Shown piece after piece: positions 60,635 through 64,000 of a stretch of DNA of 64,000 nucleotides. The DNA lies in assembly GCF_014652875.1 (NCBI RefSeq), contig NZ_BMZQ01000002.1, forward strand, positions 248,001 through 312,000, in the 5' to 3' direction. Origin of the DNA: Tianweitania populi (lineage in GTDB: Bacteria; Pseudomonadota; Alphaproteobacteria; Rhizobiales; Rhizobiaceae). The notes below the pieces were generated by a model. That model made no database searches. It saw nothing but the letters and a program-made list of their open reading frames with translations, and was not told the DNA's origin. Numbering within the stretch: position 1 is the first letter of the stretch; each line of letters begins with the position of its first letter. Position numbers and translations under genes: made by a program.

Positions 60635-61543
60635 ATGTCCAATGATGCCGTAACCCTGACCACGGAGCCGGTGGTGAAGCGCGACCGCCGCGCTGCCGAG
60701 TTCTGGTATTACTTCAGCGAAAACAAGGGCGCCGTTCTCGGCCTGATCGTTTTCGCCCTGCTGGTTGTCATCGCGCTGCTCGCCTCCGTCCTGGCACCGC
60801 ATGCGCCCTCGGCGCAGTATCGCGACGCCATTCTCGTTCCGCCGCTGTGGTTGGAAGGCGGCCGTTCGGCCTACCCGCTCGGCACCGACGCAGTGGGTCG
60901 CGATATCCTGTCTCGCCTGATTTATGGCGCGCAGTATTCCCTGTTCATCGGCGTGGTTGTCACCACCATCGCCCTGGTTGGCGGCATCGTGATCGGCGTG
61001 ATTGCCGGTTATGCGCGCGGCTGGGTCGATACCGTGATCATGCGCGTGATGGACATCATCCTGGCCTTCCCGTCCCTACTTCTCGCGCTGGTGCTGGTGG
61101 CGGTTCTCGGACCCGGCCTTACCAATGCGATGATCGCAATCGCGCTCGTGCTGCAGCCGCATTTCGTGCGTTTGACGCGAGCGGCCGTGATGGCCGAAAA
61201 GAGCAAGGACTATGTGACGGCAGCGCGCGTTGCGGGCGCCGGCCACTTCCGGCTGATGTTCAAGACCATCCTGCCGAACTGCATGGCGCCTTTGATCGTG
61301 CAGGCGACTTTGTCTTTCTCCAACGCGATCCTGGATGCGGCAGCGCTCGGCTTCCTCGGCATGGGTGCACAGCCGCCGACGCCGGAATGGGGCACGATGC
61401 TGGCCGAAGCGCGCGAGTTCATTCTGCGGGCCTGGTGGGTCGTCACCTTCCCCGGCCTTGCGATCCTCATCACGGTGCTTGCCATCAACCTCGTCGGCGA
61501 CGGTTTGCGCGATGCGCTCGATCCGAAGCTGAAGCGGAGCTGA
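60635..61543 (+). CDS. dppC: Dipeptide ABC transporter permease DppC
   Basis: 302 residues with six helices. The N-terminal cytoplasmic stretch, the periplasmic motif PLGTDAVGRDILSRLIYGAQ and the coupling motif KDYVTAARVAGAGHFRLMFK identify it as DppC. The C-terminus reads LAINLVGDGLRDALDPKLK. GAGGAAA lies before the ATG. The next gene on the strand is not dppD but a small membrane protein that starts two bases after the dppC stop. Confidence 0.96.
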   Translation: MSNDAVTLTTEPVVKRDRRAAEFWYYFSENKGAVLGLIVFALLVVIALLASVLAPHAPSAQYRDAILVPPLWLEGGRSAYPLGTDAVGRDILSRLIYGAQYSLFIGVVVTTIALVGGIVIGVIAGYARGWVDTVIMRVMDIILAFPSLLLALVLVAVLGPGLTNAMIAIALVLQPHFVRLTRAAVMAEKSKDYVTAARVAGAGHFRLMFKTILPNCMAPLIVQATLSFSNAILDAAALGFLGMGAQPPTPEWGTMLAEAREFILRAWWVVTFPGLAILITVLAINLVGDGLRDALDPKLKRS

Positions 61544-61544
61544 G

Positions 61545-62072
61545 GTGGAGGCGTGGATCGGTCCAGCCCTCCTTGCGGCAGTTATTGCCGGTCTCGTCAA
61601 CGTCGCGGGTTGGTATGTGACCTATGCCCGCGAGCGACGGCTTGAATCGGAACGGCGGCGGGAAAAGGTGCGCGACTATCTGACAGCTTTAAGAGCCGAG
61701 ATCCGCGCGCACAACTTCCGCTGGACGAAGGCAGAAGCTGATGAGGATTTAGTTGCGATGGAAAGAAAGTTGCAGGCGGATCCGCGGTTCACGGCCTTCG
61801 TCCCAAAAGAAGCGGAAAGCATCATTTTCCCGACAATCGCCAGGGAGCTGCATATTCTGCCGGGCGACGTCATCGACCCGGTCGTACGCTATCAAAGACA
61901 GCTGGCGTCTTTGGCCTTCATCGTGGAAGACTTGCGGTCAACGGGCTACGCCGAGCTTGCGGCGGATAGGAAACTGGCGATGTATGCGGATTATATCCAT
62001 CTGCGCGTCGAGGCAGGTCATTTGGCAGAATCCACTCTCGACGCTATCAAGGCATCAAGAGTGGTGGAATAA
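61545..62072 (+). CDS. One-helix membrane protein of unknown function inserted in the dpp operon
   Basis: 175 residues from GTG 61545, with CGGAG six bases upstream and two bases from the dppC stop codon, so translation is likely coupled. One N-terminal helix (about 5-27, IGPALLAAVIAGLVNVAGWY) is followed by a charged coiled-coil stretch (RERRLESERRREKVRDYL). An alpha-helical soluble part follows. I recognise no family; similar one-helix proteins with an ERRRE-type linker occur as uncharacterised proteins in many proteobacteria and phages. It has no obvious role in peptide transport. Confidence 0.8.
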   Translation: MEAWIGPALLAAVIAGLVNVAGWYVTYARERRLESERRREKVRDYLTALRAEIRAHNFRWTKAEADEDLVAMERKLQADPRFTAFVPKEAESIIFPTIARELHILPGDVIDPVVRYQRQLASLAFIVEDLRSTGYAELAADRKLAMYADYIHLRVEAGHLAESTLDAIKASRVVE

Positions 62073-62150
62073 TCAATAGCTTGGGCGCGGACCGGTAGGG
62101 CCGGTAACCGGCGTAACAGGTGGCAGCGGAAGCTGGTTGGTGTTGGCCAT
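62073..62150 (-). CDS. Candidate 25-residue proline-rich small protein
   Basis: A 25-codon frame on the minus strand encodes MANTNQLPLPPVTPVTGPTG followed by PRPSY and TGA. It is preceded by AAGGAGGT seven bases before the ATG, the strongest ribosome site in the neighbourhood. Its stop is directly adjacent (0-base gap) to the TAA of the convergent one-helix gene. It contains seven Pro residues, no charged residue except one Arg, and no membrane helix. It is too short for homology by eye. It would be divergent from dppD. Whether it is expressed is unknown. Confidence 0.5.
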   Translation of the reverse strand: MANTNQLPLPPVTPVTGPTGPRPSY

Positions 62151-62278
62151 GGCGGACCTCCTTGAAAGCTGAATATAGTTCATCTGGATGAAATTGTGAA
62201 GAAACACACATGGCCGCATTCCCGCACAAAGGTTGCAACCATGCGCCAGGGAGCGCGGCCTCGAAGAACGGTAGGATA

Positions 62279-63154
62279 ATGCCCCTTCTCGATATCAAGA
62301 ATCTGACAGTCTCGTTCGAGACTTCGACCGGACCATTTATGGCCGTCAATGGCATCGACATCACGGTCGAGCCGCGCGAAGTGCTGGCCGTGGTCGGCGA
62401 AAGCGGCTCGGGCAAGTCCGTGTCGATGCTTGCCGTCATGGGCCTTTTGCCGTCTTCGGCGACGGTGAAGGCCGACTCCATGATGTTCGATGGCCGGGAC
62501 ATGCTCGCAATGTCTGCGAGCGAGCGTCGCAAGATCATCGGCCGCGAGGTCGCCATGATCTTCCAGGAGCCGATGGCCAGCCTCAATCCCTGCTTCACCA
62601 TCGGCTTCCAGATCGAGGAAGTGCTGCGCAAGCACTTAAGCCTCGGCAAGTCCGAGCGGCGCAAGCGCGCCATCGAACTGCTGACGCTGGTCGGCATTCC
62701 CGATCCGGCCGACCGCCTCAATTCCTATCCGCACCAGATGTCCGGCGGTCAGTGCCAGCGCGTCATGATTGCCATTGCCATTGCCTGCAATCCCAAGCTT
62801 CTGATCGCCGACGAGCCGACAACCGCACTCGACGTGACGATCCAGAAGCAGATCCTTGACCTCCTCATGAAGCTCCAGGAAGAGCACGGCATGGGGCTGA
62901 TCATGATCACCCATAATATGGGTGTGGTCGCTGAAACCGCCGATCGGGTCGTCGTGCAATACAAGGGTCGGAAGATGGAAGAAGCCGATGTGCTTTCCCT
63001 CTTCGAAAACCCGCAAAGCAACTACACGAAAGCCTTGCTCGCCGCCCTCCCCGATAATGCGACCGGCGACCGTCTGCCCACGATCGGCGATTTCCAACAT
63101 CAGTTCGAAGCGGCGTCTGCCGTGAAAACGCCCCCTCTGGAGGCCCCGCTATGA
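62279..63154 (+). CDS. dppD: Dipeptide ABC transporter ATPase DppD
   Basis: 291 residues from ATG 62279 (TAGGAT upstream). Walker A is GESGSGKS, the signature is [12 protein letters not shown] (Cys in place of the second Arg-type residue, as often in DppD), Walker B is LLIADEP, followed by the H-loop MITHNMG. The C-terminal oligopeptide-transporter motif is [12 protein letters not shown]. The open frame begins at 62210, but the added part lacks family features. It is coupled to dppF by an ATGA overlap. It lies 206 bases after the one-helix gene, so it may have its own promoter. Confidence 0.95.
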   Translation: MPLLDIKNLTVSFETSTGPFMAVNGIDITVEPREVLAVVGESGSGKSVSMLAVMGLLPSSATVKADSMMFDGRDMLAMSASERRKIIGREVAMIFQEPMASLNPCFTIGFQIEEVLRKHLSLGKSERRKRAIELLTLVGIPDPADRLNSYPHQMSGGQCQRVMIAIAIACNPKLLIADEPTTALDVTIQKQILDLLMKLQEEHGMGLIMITHNMGVVAETADRVVVQYKGRKMEEADVLSLFENPQSNYTKALLAALPDNATGDRLPTIGDFQHQFEAASAVKTPPLEAPL

Positions 63155-63981
63155 GCGAAATCGTTCTTCAAGCCAAAGACATCAAGCGCGACTACCATGT
63201 TCCCGGCGGGTTGTTCGCCAAGGCCAAGACCGTTCATGCGGTCAAGGGCGTTTCCTTCTCTGTGGAGCAGGGCAAGACGTTGGCGATCGTGGGCGAAAGC
63301 GGCTGCGGAAAGTCGACGCTGGCGCGCATCATCACGCTGATCGATCCGGCGACCTCCGGCGAGTTGAAGATCGATGGCCAGACGATCGACATCAACAAGG
63401 CGGCCCTGACGCCCGAACTGCGCCGCAAGGTGCAGATCGTGTTCCAGAACCCCTATGGCTCGCTCAATCCGCGCCAGAAGATCGGCGACGTGCTCGGCGA
63501 ACCGCTCAAGATCAACACCAATGTCGGCGCCTCCGAGCGGCGTGACCGCGCCATGGCCATGCTGAAGAAGGTCGGCCTGTCGGAAGAGCATTACAACCGC
63601 TATCCGCACATGTTTTCGGGTGGCCAGCGCCAGCGCATCGCCATTGCCCGCGCGCTGATGCTCAATCCACGCCTGCTGGTGCTGGACGAGCCGGTGTCGG
63701 CACTCGACCTGTCAGTGCAGGCGCAGGTGCTAAACCTGCTCGCCGACCTGCAGGACGAGTTCCAACTCACTTACGTCTTCATCAGCCACGACCTCTCGGT
63801 CGTGCGCTACATCGCCGACGAGGTGATGGTGATGTATTACGGCGAGGCCGTGGAATACGGCACGCGCGACGCGGTGTTTTCCGACCCGCAGCACGATTAT
63901 ACCAAGACGTTGTTTGCGGCCACGCCGCGCGCGGATGTCGAAAGCATCCGCGCCCGCGTCGCCAGAAAGCGCGCTGCTTGA
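63151..63981 (+). CDS. dppF: Dipeptide ABC transporter ATPase DppF
   Basis: 276 residues. Walker A GESGCGKS, signature FSGGQRQRIAIA, Walker B LLVLDEP and the H-loop FISHDLS are complete. The N-terminal DYHVPGGLFAKAKTVHAVKG is typical of DppF/OppF. The C-terminal HDYTKTLFAATP closes the protein, which ends 19 bases before the window edge. It is slightly shorter than E. coli DppF (334 residues), which is common for alphaproteobacterial members. It overlaps dppD by four bases. Confidence 0.95.
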   Translation: MSEIVLQAKDIKRDYHVPGGLFAKAKTVHAVKGVSFSVEQGKTLAIVGESGCGKSTLARIITLIDPATSGELKIDGQTIDINKAALTPELRRKVQIVFQNPYGSLNPRQKIGDVLGEPLKINTNVGASERRDRAMAMLKKVGLSEEHYNRYPHMFSGGQRQRIAIARALMLNPRLLVLDEPVSALDLSVQAQVLNLLADLQDEFQLTYVFISHDLSVVRYIADEVMVMYYGEAVEYGTRDAVFSDPQHDYTKTLFAATPRADVESIRARVARKRAA

Positions 63982-64000
63982 ATATCGAAAAAGGGAGGCT

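Noticed and set aside
1-64000. CRISPR arrays, insertion sequences, integrases, toxin-antitoxin or phage-defence genes
   Set aside because: No regularly spaced repeats, transposase motifs or recognisable defence genes were seen on either strand.

Overview
The window reads as a GC-rich chromosome segment of an alphaproteobacterium, most likely a member of the Hyphomicrobiales (Rhizobiales; Rhizobiaceae or Phyllobacteriaceae-like). The reasons are the recR-ybaB-dnaX-ffs block, a MucR/Ros regulator, a RegB/RegA (ActS/ActR) redox pair next to cyoABCD and SURF1, a Yej-type peptide transporter with duplicated binding proteins, and a DUF3618/holin-like envelope module. The genus cannot be fixed from the sequence alone. 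No prophage, insertion sequence, integrase or CRISPR array was seen; the content looks like stable core and semi-core chromosome.

Layout. 1-8.4 kb is housekeeping: a truncated AI-2E permease, an MltB-like lytic transglycosylase, recR, ybaB, dnaX, the SRP RNA gene, a HIT protein, NADH pyrophosphatase, prephenate dehydratase and kdsB. 8.6-17.5 kb holds a membrane-anchored cytochrome c and a five-gene microcin C/peptide ABC importer (two YejA-like binding proteins, yejB, yejE, yejF). 17.5-25.7 kb holds a 2-hydroxyacid dehydrogenase, small membrane proteins, a large OmpA-domain protein, a SIMPL protein, a tRNA with CAT anticodon (judged to be Ile2), a diguanylate cyclase and a DUF421 pair.

25.8-31.2 kb is a caa3-type cytochrome c oxidase cluster (subunit II, fused subunits I-III, CtaG and small membrane proteins). 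31.2-35.9 kb has an HPP protein, a Yellow/MRJP-like secreted protein and a three-gene envelope or stress module (DUF3618 and holin-like). 35.9-43.2 kb has purU, gluconokinase, an ECF sigma factor, an exported esterase, a DUF4142 protein, a GAF-GGDEF protein, a two-domain VOC protein and a glutathionyl-hydroquinone reductase. 43.3-46.9 kb is one autotransporter whose passenger carries a complete endonuclease/exonuclease/phosphatase (EEP) domain.

47-56.3 kb has a DeoR regulator, then regA, regB, SURF1 and cyoDCBA read on the minus strand, with a divergent MFS transporter. 56.5-57.7 kb has a MucR homologue that has lost almost all zinc ligands, and a glycine-rich exported protein. 57.9-64 kb is a dipeptide ABC operon (dppABC-x-dppDF), interrupted by a one-helix protein gene and a convergent 25-codon ORF with a near-perfect ribosome binding site.

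How the genes fit together: two terminal oxidases (one cytochrome c-linked, one quinol-linked) with their assembly factors and the RegBA redox sensor make the window rich in respiratory control. Two peptide ABC importers supply peptides. The sigma factor, two candidate GGAAC-type promoters and the DUF3618/DUF4142 genes suggest a general-stress component. The items most worth follow-up are the EEP autotransporter, the 25-codon ORF, the likely CTG start of SURF1, the zinc-less MucR and the two matching GGAAC-N16-GGTT elements.
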